DNA of 64,000 nt from Curtobacterium sp. MCBA15_008 (lineage in GTDB: Bacteria > Actinomycetota > Actinomycetes > Actinomycetales > Microbacteriaceae), in NCBI RefSeq assembly GCF_001865065.1, contig NZ_MJGN01000056.1:82018-146017 (forward strand), given 5' to 3'. Position 1 is the first letter of the stretch; the number at the start of each line of letters is the position of its first letter. This document shows, one piece after another, positions 1 through 10,251 of the stretch. The position numbers and the translations under genes are program-made. The notes below the pieces were generated by a model, which was given only the letters and a program-made list of their open reading frames with translations, searched no databases and was not told where the DNA came from.

Positions 1-15
1 CGGACTGGAAAGCGG

Positions 16-60
16 AATCGGGCGTACCCGGTGGGAAGGATCCGCCGGGTACGCCCGATT
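16..60. terminator. Inverted repeat downstream of the first TetR gene
   Basis: The 16-base arms at 16-31 and 45-60 are exact reverse complements, separated by 13 bases. The hairpin lies 28 bp past the stop of the leftward TetR gene and has a short A/T-rich edge on each side. It probably ends that transcript and perhaps one entering from the left. There is no clean U-run, so the terminator role is inferred. Confidence 0.6.
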
Positions 61-88
61 CGACCGGGTGTGCCCGGTTTCGCCGGGC

Positions 89-1684
<1,596 letters not shown>

Positions 1685-1744
1685 TCCCCGGACGAGTCGT
1701 CTGGTTCACCCGGCCCTGATTCCCGGGTGACCCAGTCGAGGGAA

Positions 1745-1785
1745 CAGAAAACGTCGGGTCCGATCATCGGACCCGACGTTTTCTG
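1745..1785. terminator. Bidirectional terminator, perfect 20-bp inverted repeat
   Basis: Arms 1745-1764 and 1766-1785 are exact reverse complements. The outer ends are A-rich on the left and T-rich on the right (CAGAAAACG and CGTTTTCTG), so each strand gives a GC stem followed by a U-rich 3' side. It lies between the convergent hydrolase and the small gene at 1852. Confidence 0.85.
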
Positions 1786-1851
1786 CTCCCACAACGGGAT
1801 GCTGCGCTCGGGGCTGACGCGCTCGGGCTGACGCGACGCCCTGCGGCGCGC

Positions 1852-2103
1852 TCAGTCCTCTTCCGCGGCGTCGTCCGGGTTGGTCACCTGCGCGCGGCCG
1901 GCGTCGTCGAGGTGGATCGACGTGCCGTCGTCGAGCGCGACCATCGGCTTGCCCTCGAGGAACGTCAGGGTCCAGCCCCACCCGGTCGTGTCGACGGCCT
2001 CGGTCGCGAGTTCGGCCTCGACCTCACGCACGGCGACGACCACCGCCTCGGGGAGTTGCCCGGGTGCCTCCGCACCCACGTTCCAGCGTCTGCCCAACTG
2101 CAT
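1852..2103 (-). CDS. Small conserved acidic protein downstream of valS
   Basis: An 83-residue protein of unknown function. It has a short basic start (MQLGRRW), a central part suggesting beta strands (GWTLTFLEGKPMVALDDG) and an acidic tail ending DDAAEED. I recognise no domain. It starts 20 bp after the valS stop on the same strand, so it is probably the last gene of that transcript. The spacer carries GGACTGGAGGCACGG, and its GGAGG, about six bases before the ATG at 2103, would act as the ribosome site. That stretch is also a copy of the motif dispersed through this window. Codon use fits a real gene. Confidence 0.7.
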   Translation of the reverse strand: MQLGRRWNVGAEAPGQLPEAVVVAVREVEAELATEAVDTTGWGWTLTFLEGKPMVALDDGTSIHLDDAGRAQVTNPDDAAEED

Positions 2104-2118
2104 CCGTGCCTCCAGTCC
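2104..2118 (-). repeat. Dispersed motif copy, used as ribosome-binding site
   Basis: Reads GGACTGGAGGCACGG on the minus strand, in the 20-bp spacer between the valS stop and the next start. The GGAGG core is placed as a Shine-Dalgarno sequence, so this copy alone could be explained by that function. Confidence 0.5.
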
Positions 2119-2123
2119 GTCTG

Positions 2124-4718
2124 CTAAGCCTGCTGCTCAGCCAACTCGATCTCGGTCACCGCGAGCTCCGCGCCGTCCGTGAACGACAGGTTCTCGATGC
2201 GGCCGACGGCCGCCAGGTCGACCGCCGCACGCTCGATGAGCGCGCGCGTCTCGGCCGGAGCCGCGACGACCGCGCGCGTGACGGGCGTCTTCTGGGACGC
2301 CTTCGCCGCGGTCTTCGCGCCACGGATCCCGATGAGCGCCTGGCCCACGGCGGCCAGCAGCCCCGTCGGCTCGGCCTGGGTGGGCAGCTCGGCCACGGTC
2401 GGCCAGGAGGCGCGGTGCACGCTGGTCTCGTGGGTCCAGGCCCACACTTCCTCCGTCGCGAACGGCAGGAACGGCGCGAGCAGGCGCAGGAGCGCGTCGA
2501 TCGCGGCGCGGAGCGCGAGGACCGCGCTCGCCTGCGTCTCGTGCGTCGACTCGGTCGCGGTGCCGTACGCGCGCTCCTTGACGAGCTCGAGGTAGTCGTC
2601 GCAGAAGGTCCAGAAGAAGCGCTCGGTGACCTCGAGCGCGCGGGCGTGGTCGAAGGCGTCGAACGCCGCGGTCGCCTGCTCGATGACCGTGCCGAGCTCG
2701 GCGAGCACGTCCACGTCGAGCGGCTCGGTGACGCTGGTCGCGCCCTCGGGCAGCGGGAAGCCGTAGACGAACTTCGCCGCGTTGAGGACCTTGATCGCCA
2801 GACGACGGCCGACCTTGATCTGCTTCGGGTTCTGCGGGTCGAACGCCGCGTCGGTGCCGAGCTTCGACGAGGCCGCCCAGTAGCGGACCGCGTCGGCGCC
2901 GTGCTGCTCGAGGATCGACAGCGGCGTGACGACGTTGCCCTTCGACTTCGACATCTTCTTGCGGTCGGGGTCGACGATGAAGCCGGAGATCGACGCGTGC
3001 TTCCAGGGCACCGTGTCCGCCTCGAGCTGGCTGCGGAGCACGGTGGTGAACAGCCACGTGCGGATGATGTCCTGCGCCTGCGGGCGGACGTCGTACGGGT
3101 AGACGAGGCCGTAGAGCTCGGGGTCGGTCTCCCACTTGCCCGCGAGCTGCGGGGTCAGGGACGAGGTCGCCCAGGTGTCCATGACGTCGAGCTCGCCCTG
3201 GAAGCCGCCGGGGACGCCGCGCTGGTCCTCGCTGTGGCCGGGTGCCGGCTCGGACGCCGGGTCGACGGGCAGCTGGGCCTCGGTCGGGACGATCGGCTGG
3301 TCGTACACCGGGTTGCCGTCGGCGTCGAGCGGGTACCACACGGGCAGCGGCACGCCGAAGAAGCGCTGGCGCGAGATGAGCCAGTCGCCCGAGAGGCCGC
3401 CGACCCAGTTGTCGTAGCGCACGCGCATGAAGTCGGGGTGGAAGGCGATCTCCTCGCCGCGCTTCCGGAGCGTGTCCTTCAGCTGCTCGTCGCGGGCGCC
3501 GTTGACGATGTACCACTGGCGGGTGGAGACGATCTCGAGCGGCTTGTCGCCCTTCTCGAAGAACTTCACCGGGTGGTTGATCGTCTTCACGTCGCCGACC
3601 AGGTCGCCGGACTCGGTGAGGGCGTCCACGACGACCTTCTTCGCCGAGAAGACGGTCTTGCCGGCCATCTCGGCGTACAGGGCCTTGCCGCCCTCGGACT
3701 CGATCCACGCCGGCTCGTCGGAGCGGACGCGGCCGTCGAAGCCGATGATCGCCCGGTTCGGCAGCTGCAGCTCGCGCCACCACACGACGTCGGTGGTGTC
3801 ACCGAACGTGCAGACCATCGCGATGCCGGCGCCCTTGTCCTTCTGCGCGAGGTGGTGCGCGAGCACGGGCACCTCGACGTCGAACAGGGGGGAGCGGACC
3901 GTGGTGCCGAAGAGGTCCTGGAAGCGCTCGTCGTCGGGGTGTGCGACGAGGGCGACGCAGGCGGGCAGGAGTTCGGGGCGGGTGGTCTGGATGACGACGT
4001 CGTCGCCGCCGTCGGTGCGGTGGAAGGCGATGCCGTGGTACGCGCCGGGCATCTCCTTGTCCTCGAGCTCGGCCTGCGCCACGGCCGTGCGGAAGGTGAC
4101 GTCCCAGAGCGTCGGGGCGTCGGCCTGGTAGGCCTCGCCGCGCTCGAGGTTGCGGAGGAAGGCGCGCTGGGCGCTCGCCCGCGAGGTGTCGTCGATGGTG
4201 CGGTACGACTGGGTCCAGTCCACCGACAGGCCGAGGGTGCGGAAGAGGTGCTCGAACTGCTGCTCGTCCTGCACGGTCAGGCGCTCGCACAGCTCGATGA
4301 AGTTGCGGCGCGACACCGGGACCTGGTCGGCGGCCTTCGACGACTTGCCGTCACCGCCCTCGAACGGCGGGACGAACGTGCCGTCGTAGGGGAGCTGCGG
4401 GTCGCAGCGGACGCCGTAGTAGTTCTGCACGCGGCGCTCGGTGGGGAGACCGTTGTCGTCCCAGCCCATCGGGTAGAACACGTGCTTGCCGCGCATGCGC
4501 TCGTACCGAGCCTTGAGGTCGGTGTGCGTGTACGAGAACACGTGGCCGATGTGCAGCGAACCCGAGGCGGTCGGCGGCGGGGTGTCGATCGAGTAGACGT
4601 TGCTGCGGTCGCCGGCCGCTGCACGGTCGAAGCGGTAGGTGCCGTCCTGCTCCCAGACGGGGCCCCAGACGTCTTCGAGCCCGTCCACTGTGGGCTTCTC
4701 GGGCATGGGCTTCGTCAT
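2124..4718 (-). CDS. valS: Valyl-tRNA synthetase, archaeal-like type
   Basis: An 864-residue class I synthetase that charges tRNA-Val. HIGH is at residues 56-59 inside PPPTASGSLHIGHVFSYT, and KMSKS lies in KKMSKSKGN. The CP1 editing domain lies between them. The region after HIGH (FYPMGWDDNGLPTERRV) matches archaeal-type ValRS, which also occurs in some bacteria. It does not match the usual bacterial form with NVTGSLHMGHA and GTDHAGIATQ. The protein is shorter than bacterial-type ValRS and shows no obvious C-terminal coiled-coil arm. The ATG at 4718 is chosen because MTKPMPEK follows a GGAAGG site; the frame is open further upstream but that part lacks protein-like sequence. It is divergent from the MHS transporter. 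Confidence 0.95.
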   Translation of the reverse strand: MTKPMPEKPTVDGLEDVWGPVWEQDGTYRFDRAAAGDRSNVYSIDTPPPTASGSLHIGHVFSYTHTDLKARYERMRGKHVFYPMGWDDNGLPTERRVQNYYGVRCDPQLPYDGTFVPPFEGGDGKSSKAADQVPVSRRNFIELCERLTVQDEQQFEHLFRTLGLSVDWTQSYRTIDDTSRASAQRAFLRNLERGEAYQADAPTLWDVTFRTAVAQAELEDKEMPGAYHGIAFHRTDGGDDVVIQTTRPELLPACVALVAHPDDERFQDLFGTTVRSPLFDVEVPVLAHHLAQKDKGAGIAMVCTFGDTTDVVWWRELQLPNRAIIGFDGRVRSDEPAWIESEGGKALYAEMAGKTVFSAKKVVVDALTESGDLVGDVKTINHPVKFFEKGDKPLEIVSTRQWYIVNGARDEQLKDTLRKRGEEIAFHPDFMRVRYDNWVGGLSGDWLISRQRFFGVPLPVWYPLDADGNPVYDQPIVPTEAQLPVDPASEPAPGHSEDQRGVPGGFQGELDVMDTWATSSLTPQLAGKWETDPELYGLVYPYDVRPQAQDIIRTWLFTTVLRSQLEADTVPWKHASISGFIVDPDRKKMSKSKGNVVTPLSILEQHGADAVRYWAASSKLGTDAAFDPQNPKQIKVGRRLAIKVLNAAKFVYGFPLPEGATSVTEPLDVDVLAELGTVIEQATAAFDAFDHARALEVTERFFWTFCDDYLELVKERAYGTATESTHETQASAVLALRAAIDALLRLLAPFLPFATEEVWAWTHETSVHRASWPTVAELPTQAEPTGLLAAVGQALIGIRGAKTAAKASQKTPVTRAVVAAPAETRALIERAAVDLAAVGRIENLSFTDGAELAVTEIELAEQQA

Positions 4719-4987
4719 GGCTGCGCCTTCCGTTCGCTGTGTGCGGCACCGAGTCCGTGATGAGGTGCCTGAATGTCGCGCGCACGCTGCACGCGGTGCC
4801 TGCAATCGTAGCGGCCGAGCGCGCCGAGCAGGTCGCCGCACGGGTCGCGGTAGCACACAGACCTGTCGGACACGCCGAATGCCTGGTAGTCTGTCGGAGT
4901 TTGTCCGGCGAGCGCGGAGTTCGCAGGAGCTGCACCGTTGCCGTCCGCCGGACGCCCGAAGGACGCACCGCACACCGGAGGAACGAC

Positions 4988-6553
4988 TTGGCACCGAACA
5001 ACGCACCCCACCCGCACGGCGATCGGCCGTTGCGCACGAAGGGCGCCGCGAAGCGCGCTCGTCGCGATCTCACGAAGGACGACGTCACCGTCGTCGAGGA
5101 GTCGCTCCTCAAGCGTGCCGTCGCCGCCGCGGCGCTCGGCAACGCGATGGAGTGGTTCGACTTCGGCATCTTCGCCTACCTGACCGTCACCATCTCGCAG
5201 GTGTTCCTGCCGCAGGGCGACCCCGCCGCGAACATCGTGGCGACGTTCGGCTTCTTCGCCGCCGCCTTCATCGTGCGCCCGATCGGCGGCGCCGTCTTCG
5301 GCCCGATCGGCGACAAGATCGGCCGCCAGAAGGTCCTCGCGCTGACGATGATCCTGATGGCCGCCGGCACGCTCATGATCGGCCTGATCCCGTCCTACGA
5401 CTCGATCGGCTTCTGGGCTCCGGTCCTGCTGCTCGTCGCCCGCTTCGTGCAGGGCTTCTCGACCGGTGGTGAGTACGGCGGCGCCGCGACGTTCATCGCC
5501 GAGTACTCGCCCGACAAGCGCCGCGGGTTCATGGGCTCGTGGCTCGAGTTCGGCACCCTCGCCGGCTACGTGCTCGGAGCGTCGATCGTCACCGGCCTGC
5601 AGTTCGGCCTCTCCGAGGACGCCCTCCTCAGCTGGGGCTGGCGCATCCCGTTCATCATCGCGGGCCCGCTCGGCCTGATCGGCCTCTACCTCCGGCTCAA
5701 GCTCGAGGAGACCCCGGCGTTCCAGAAGCAGCAGGAGCAGGCCGCCGAGCGCGAAGGGCAGAAGACGCCGTTCCTCAAGCTCTTCGCGGAGAACTGGCGC
5801 TCGCTCATCATCTGCATCGGCCTGGTCCTCGTGTTCAACGTGACCGACTACATGCTCCTGTCGTACATGCCGACCTACCTCGAGCAGAACCTCGGCCAGA
5901 ACGCCACGTTCGGCCTCATCCTCATCGTGGTCGTCATGCTGCTCATGATGGTCGTCATCACCTTCGGCGGCCGGCTGTCCGACAAGTTCGGGCGTCGCCC
6001 CGTGCTGGCCGCGGGCTGCATCGGCTTCATCCTGCTGTCCTGGCCGGCCCTGAAGCTCGTCCAGACCGGGACGGGCGTCGGGGTCTTCGCCGGCCTGCTC
6101 ATCCTCGGCGTGGTCCTGGTGACCTTCACGTCGACGATGCCCTCGACGCTGCCGGCGCTGTTCCCGACGATCATCCGATACGGCGCCCTCGCGATCGCGT
6201 TCAACGTGTCGGTGTCGCTCTTCGGTGGCACGACGCCGCTCGCGACCTCCGCGCTCATCAACGCCGCGAAGGACCGCGGCTTCGGGTGGGCCGAGGACAT
6301 CCCGGCGTTCTACCTGATGCTCGCGGCACTGATCGGCCTCGTCGCGGTGTACTTCACCAAGGAGACCGCCGCGTCGCCGCTGATGGGCTCCGGCCCGACG
6401 GTCGGCTCGGAGGACGAGGTCGCCGGGGTCATCGAGGACTACAACGACCCGACGTCGGACCTCGCGCAGTCGGACTGGGCGAAGGAGTTCTCGACGAGCG
6501 AGATCCCGATCATCACGGCCGACGCCGCGAAGAAGGAGCCCGCGGACTCCTAG
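4988..6553 (+). CDS. MHS-family MFS transporter, proline/betaine or organic-acid proton symporter-like
   Basis: A 521-residue twelve-helix permease. The family signature LGNAMEWFDFGIFAYL begins TM1. The MFS loop motifs are GDKIGRQKVL after TM2 and GRLSDKFGRRPVL between TM8 and TM9. Members (ProP, ShiA, KgtP) bring in osmolytes, shikimate or dicarboxylates with protons; the substrate cannot be assigned. The start is TTG at 4988, because GGAGG at 4977-4981 sits six bases before it; the open frame further left reads as non-protein. A charged 40-residue N-tail precedes TM1. The 269-bp gap to valS should hold both promoters. An imperfect inverted repeat follows the gene. Confidence 0.88.
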   Translation: MAPNNAPHPHGDRPLRTKGAAKRARRDLTKDDVTVVEESLLKRAVAAAALGNAMEWFDFGIFAYLTVTISQVFLPQGDPAANIVATFGFFAAAFIVRPIGGAVFGPIGDKIGRQKVLALTMILMAAGTLMIGLIPSYDSIGFWAPVLLLVARFVQGFSTGGEYGGAATFIAEYSPDKRRGFMGSWLEFGTLAGYVLGASIVTGLQFGLSEDALLSWGWRIPFIIAGPLGLIGLYLRLKLEETPAFQKQQEQAAEREGQKTPFLKLFAENWRSLIICIGLVLVFNVTDYMLLSYMPTYLEQNLGQNATFGLILIVVVMLLMMVVITFGGRLSDKFGRRPVLAAGCIGFILLSWPALKLVQTGTGVGVFAGLLILGVVLVTFTSTMPSTLPALFPTIIRYGALAIAFNVSVSLFGGTTPLATSALINAAKDRGFGWAEDIPAFYLMLAALIGLVAVYFTKETAASPLMGSGPTVGSEDEVAGVIEDYNDPTSDLAQSDWAKEFSTSEIPIITADAAKKEPADS

Positions 6554-6564
6554 CCCGCGGCACC

Positions 6565-6637
6565 GCTGCGAGCTTTCGCGCTCAGCGAGACGTCCCGGCC
6601 GGTTGGTCGCGTGATGTGTCGCTGGGCGCGAAACTGC
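6565..6637. terminator. Imperfect inverted repeat between convergent genes
   Basis: The arm at about 6565-6588 and the arm at about 6619-6637 pair through TTTCGCGC and CAGCGA blocks with a few mismatches. It fills most of the 102-bp gap between the MHS transporter and the ABC ATPase gene, which run toward each other. There is no U-tract, so termination is inferred from position. Confidence 0.45.
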
Positions 6638-6655
6638 GTCGGGACGGCAGCACCG

Positions 6656-8308
6656 TCAGGCCGCGCCGGCCTCGTCACGCCGCGGTCCGGCCGCGAGCCG
6701 CTCGGCCGCACGCAGCAACCGCGCCGTCACGGCGTGCGCAGGCCGGTCGAAGACCCGTGCGGCCGGCCCCTGCTCCACCACGCGGCCCTCGTGCACGACG
6801 AGCACGTCGTCGGCCACCCGGCGCACGGCCCGCAGGTCGTGCGACACGAAGACCATCGCCACACCGGTCTCGTCCCGCAGCCGCTCCAGCAGTGTCAGCA
6901 CGGCGTCCTGCACGGTCGCGTCGAGTGCCGTGACGGGTTCGTCGAGCACGATCACCTCGGGGTCCGTGGCCAGCGCACGGGCGATCGCGAGCCGTTGGCG
7001 CTGCCCGCCGGACAGCGTGCGCGGCGATCGGTGGCGCAGGACCGGGTCGAGCCCGACCTGCGCGAGCGCGGCGTCGACCCGCGCGCCGAGGTCCCCGCCC
7101 GCCGAGCGTTCGCGGCCGCCGGTGAACGCGTCGGCGAGCACCCGCTCGACACTCCACCGCTCGTCGAAGGTCGCGCCGGGGTCCTGCACGACGGCGGCCA
7201 TCCGGTGTCGTCGGGGCCGACGGTCGCGTTCGTCGAGCGGCACCCACGGCTCGCCGTCGAGGGTCACCGTGCCGGTGTCCGGCGTCTCGAGGCCGAGCAG
7301 CATCCGCGCGATCGTGGTCTTGCCGGAGCCGGACGCCCCGATCACCCCGAGCACCCGGCCGCGGGCGAGCGCGAACGACACGTCGGTGACGGCGGGGACG
7401 CCCTCGAACGCGCGGGAGAGCCCCGACGCGGCCAGGACCGCCCCGGCACCGGACGACCCGGTCCCGGCGCCGGACGGCCCGGTTCCGGCAGCCGCCGCCG
7501 ACCCGGTGCCGGCCGCCGCCGACCCGGCGCCCGCCGCCGCCGTCCCGCGCGACGCCGCCCGCACCAGCGCCCGCGTCGCCTCGTGCTGCGGGGCCGCGAA
7601 CACCGCCGCGACCGGTCCCGCTTCCACGACGCGCCCCTCGTGCATGACCACGACACGGTCCGCCCACCCCGCGACGAGCCCCAGGTCGTGCGTGATCACC
7701 AGCAGTCCGGCCCCGCCCGCCTGCGCCGCACGGAGCTGCTCCATCACGGTGACGGCCACCCCCGCGTCGAGCGCCGTCGTGGGTTCGTCCGCCACGACGA
7801 GCTCCGGGGACGACACGGTGGCGGCCGCGATGAGCGCACGTTGCCGCATCCCGCCGGACAGCGTGCCGGCGAGCCGTCCGTCGGTCGCGATCGCGGGGTC
7901 GAGCCCGACCGCCTCGAGCGCGGTGCGGACCGCGTCCACCCGGGCGACGGCGCTCATGTGGGTGTGGAGGCGCAGTGCGTCGGCGACCTCGCGCCCGACG
8001 GGACGCAGCGGGTCCAACGCGCCCAGTGCCTCCTGGCCGACGTAGCCGACCCGTGAGCCGCGCACGCGACGCCACCGTCGGTCGGAGAAGGCGCGGACGT
8101 CGAGCCCGGCGACGGTGAGGCGGTCGACGCGCACCGAGGACCCGGGCGCGGAGAGCCCGAGCGCGGCGCGTGCCGTGACGGTCTTGCCGGAGCCGGAGGC
8201 GCCGACGAGCGCAACGCACTCGCCGGACTCCACCCGCAGGCCGACGTCGTGGACGAGCGTCGTGCCACCGACGGCGACGGAGAGGCCGTGCAGGTCGAGT
8301 GCGGTCAT
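6656..8308 (-). CDS. Fused double ATP-binding subunit of a dipeptide/nickel-type ABC importer
   Basis: A 550-residue protein carrying two ABC domains in tandem, equivalent to DppD plus DppF. Each half has Walker A GASGSGKT, a signature (LSGGMRQR in the first, LSGGQRQR in the second) and a Walker B aspartate-glutamate (VVADEPT, VLDEPVT). The two are joined near residues 250-285 by a low-complexity Ala/Gly/Thr linker. It powers uptake through the permeases encoded just upstream on the same strand. The ATG at 8308 overlaps the preceding permease stop as ATGA. It is the last gene of a four-gene operon. The importer class is firm; the substrate (peptide, nickel or other) is not decided by sequence. 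Confidence 0.92.
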   Translation of the reverse strand: MTALDLHGLSVAVGGTTLVHDVGLRVESGECVALVGASGSGKTVTARAALGLSAPGSSVRVDRLTVAGLDVRAFSDRRWRRVRGSRVGYVGQEALGALDPLRPVGREVADALRLHTHMSAVARVDAVRTALEAVGLDPAIATDGRLAGTLSGGMRQRALIAAATVSSPELVVADEPTTALDAGVAVTVMEQLRAAQAGGAGLLVITHDLGLVAGWADRVVVMHEGRVVEAGPVAAVFAAPQHEATRALVRAASRGTAAAGAGSAAAGTGSAAAAGTGPSGAGTGSSGAGAVLAASGLSRAFEGVPAVTDVSFALARGRVLGVIGASGSGKTTIARMLLGLETPDTGTVTLDGEPWVPLDERDRRPRRHRMAAVVQDPGATFDERWSVERVLADAFTGGRERSAGGDLGARVDAALAQVGLDPVLRHRSPRTLSGGQRQRLAIARALATDPEVIVLDEPVTALDATVQDAVLTLLERLRDETGVAMVFVSHDLRAVRRVADDVLVVHEGRVVEQGPAARVFDRPAHAVTARLLRAAERLAAGPRRDEAGAA

Positions 8309-9186
8309 CGGAGGGCTCCCGTCCGTCGGAGGGCCCGACCGAGCACGGTCACCGCGGTCGCGAGCACGACGATCGCCAGGCCGGGGAAGGTGCTCATCCA
8401 CGGGGCCGTCTGCAGGTAGGTGCGGCCGTCGGCGAGCATCGCGCCCCACTCCGGGGCCGGGGGTGGGGTGCCGACGCCGAGGTAGCTGAGGGCGGAGGCC
8501 CACACGATCGCCTGCCCGACGCCGAGCGTCCCGACGGCGACGACGGGCCAGAGCGCGGTGGGCAGCACGTGGCGGAACACGATGGTCGCGGGGGAGCGGC
8601 CCATCACGACGGCGGTCTCGACGACCTGCGAGCTCCGCGCACTGCGCACCAGGCCGCGCACGATCCGGGCGTACCCGGGTGCGGTCGCGAACCCGACGGC
8701 GAGCATCGCCGGCACCGTGCCGGGACCGGTGACCGCGATGACGACGAGCGCGACGAGCAGCAGCGGGAGCGCGAACGCCACCTCGGTGATGCGCCCGACG
8801 ACGGCGTCGACGACCCGGCCGCCGAGTCCGGCGACGACGCCGAGGACCACCCCGATCCCGCCGCCGACCAGGGTCGCGACGACCCCCACGACGAGCGATG
8901 CCCGGGTACCGGCGACGACCCGCGCGAGGACGTCACGCCCCGACTCGTCCGTGCCGAACGGGTTGGCCCACGACGGCGCCCGGAGTGCTTGGGCGGGGTG
9001 CACGGCGAGCGGGTCCCCACCGCCGAGCAGCGCCGGCCAGACCGCCGCGACGACCGCGACCGCCACCACGACGGCCGCCAGCGTGCCGGCCGGCCCGAGC
9101 GTCCCCCCACGGAACCGCTCGGACCGTCCGGTCGACGGGTCGCGCTGCGTGCCGGCCTGGAGGCTCGGCTCGGCAATCCCGCTCAC
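8305..9186 (-). CDS. ABC importer permease, DppC-like
   Basis: A 293-residue inner-membrane permease of the OppC/DppC type. It has an N-terminal membrane helix, the conserved NPFGTDESGRDVLARVV segment, and about five further helices with the EAA-like loop near VVMGRSPATIVFRHVLP. It pairs with the DppB-like subunit to form the channel. The GTG start at 9186 is supported by a 4-bp GTGA overlap with the upstream permease stop. A dispersed motif copy falls in the codons for residues 5-11, in the cytoplasmic tail. Downstream it overlaps the ATPase start. Substrate unknown. Confidence 0.9.
   Translation of the reverse strand: MSGIAEPSLQAGTQRDPSTGRSERFRGGTLGPAGTLAAVVVAVAVVAAVWPALLGGGDPLAVHPAQALRAPSWANPFGTDESGRDVLARVVAGTRASLVVGVVATLVGGGIGVVLGVVAGLGGRVVDAVVGRITEVAFALPLLLVALVVIAVTGPGTVPAMLAVGFATAPGYARIVRGLVRSARSSQVVETAVVMGRSPATIVFRHVLPTALWPVVAVGTLGVGQAIVWASALSYLGVGTPPPAPEWGAMLADGRTYLQTAPWMSTFPGLAIVVLATAVTVLGRALRRTGALR
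9154..9173 (+). repeat. Dispersed motif copy in dppC-like N-terminus
   Basis: GGCCTGGAGGCTCGGCTCGG on the plus strand, antisense to the permease gene. It codes for part of a poorly conserved N-terminal tail. Confidence 0.6.
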
Positions 9187-10247
9187 CGTGCGCCCGCCCC
9201 GGTGCGGGTGGCGCGCGGGGCGCGACGCCGACGCGGCCCGGTCGTCCGGCCCGCGGTGCGCGGGTCGACGGCCCGCTCGACCAGGTCGGCGACCGCCAGC
9301 ACGACGACGTACGCCGCTGCGGACACCAGCGCGATGCCGGCCACCAGGGGCATGTCGCGCTGCGTGACCGCGGTGACGAGGGCCCGTCCGATGCCCGGCA
9401 GTGCGAACACCGACTCGACGACGACGGCCCCGGACACCAGCGACCCGAAGGCCCAGGCGGACAGGGCAATGCCCGGCAGTGCCGCGTGCCGGAGCAGGTG
9501 GCGACCGAAGAGCCCCGCGCGGGTCTCGCCCCGGCTGCGGGCGGCGAGCGCGAACGCCGACCGCTGCGCGTCGACCACGCCGTCGCGGACCGTCTCGGCC
9601 AGGTACCCGGCGACCGGCACCGCGACCGTGACGACGGGCAGGACCCAGCCTCGGACGGTGCCGTCGCTCACGGCGGGCACCCACCCGAGCGCGCTGGCGA
9701 ACACCACGATGAGGACGCTGCCGAGCCAGAAGTGCGGCGTGACGCTGGCCGTGACGGAGATCGCGCTCGTCAGGCCGGCGGCGAACCGGCCGCGCTGCGT
9801 CGACCACCACGCGGCGACGATCGCCAACGCCCAGGCCACGACGAGGCCGAGGACGGCCAGGGTCAGCGTGACGGGGAGCTGCTGCCCGAGGAGCGTCGCG
9901 ACCGGCGTGCGGAAGGCGTACGAGTCGCCGAGGTGCCCGGTCGCCAGGCGTCCGAGGAACACCGCGTACTGCACGAGCACCGGCCGATCGAGGCCGTACT
10001 CGGCACGGACCTGCGCCACGGCCTCGGCCGACGCCTGCGACCCGGGCCCGCCGAGGATCGCGAGCGCGGGGTCACCCGGGATGAGCCGGATCGCGACGAA
10101 GACGATCGTCGCGACCGCCCACAGCACGCCGATGCCGCCCAGCAGACGCCGGACCGCCCATCCGGACCACCGCCCTGCAGCCGAGCCGCCGATCGTCCGC
10201 AGGCGGCCCACCGGGCGCGTGCCGGGCCTCCTGTCCGTCACGGTCAC
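9183..10247 (-). CDS. ABC importer permease, DppB-like
   Basis: A 354-residue permease of the OppB/DppB type. The first helix is followed by the family hallmark FVAIRLIPGDPALAILGG, then YGLDRPVLVQYAVFL and GHLGDSYAFRTPV. Five more helices follow, with an EAA loop around AARSRGETRAGLFGRHLLR. A roughly 30-residue basic N-tail precedes TM1. The GTG start at 10247 lies four bases past the solute-binding protein stop. Together with the DppC-like protein it makes the membrane channel of the importer. Family assignment is clear; the substrate is not. Confidence 0.9.
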   Translation of the reverse strand: MTVTDRRPGTRPVGRLRTIGGSAAGRWSGWAVRRLLGGIGVLWAVATIVFVAIRLIPGDPALAILGGPGSQASAEAVAQVRAEYGLDRPVLVQYAVFLGRLATGHLGDSYAFRTPVATLLGQQLPVTLTLAVLGLVVAWALAIVAAWWSTQRGRFAAGLTSAISVTASVTPHFWLGSVLIVVFASALGWVPAVSDGTVRGWVLPVVTVAVPVAGYLAETVRDGVVDAQRSAFALAARSRGETRAGLFGRHLLRHAALPGIALSAWAFGSLVSGAVVVESVFALPGIGRALVTAVTQRDMPLVAGIALVSAAAYVVVLAVADLVERAVDPRTAGRTTGPRRRRAPRATRTGAGAR

Positions 10248-10251
10248 CGCG

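Noticed and set aside
2-15. GGACTGGAAAGCGG at the window start as a motif copy
   Set aside because: The core differs (GAAAG for GAGGC), so it is too degenerate to count.
4719-5006. Longer valS start at 5006
   Set aside because: The extra 96 residues are Arg/Cys-rich and not protein-like, and run through the divergent promoter region.
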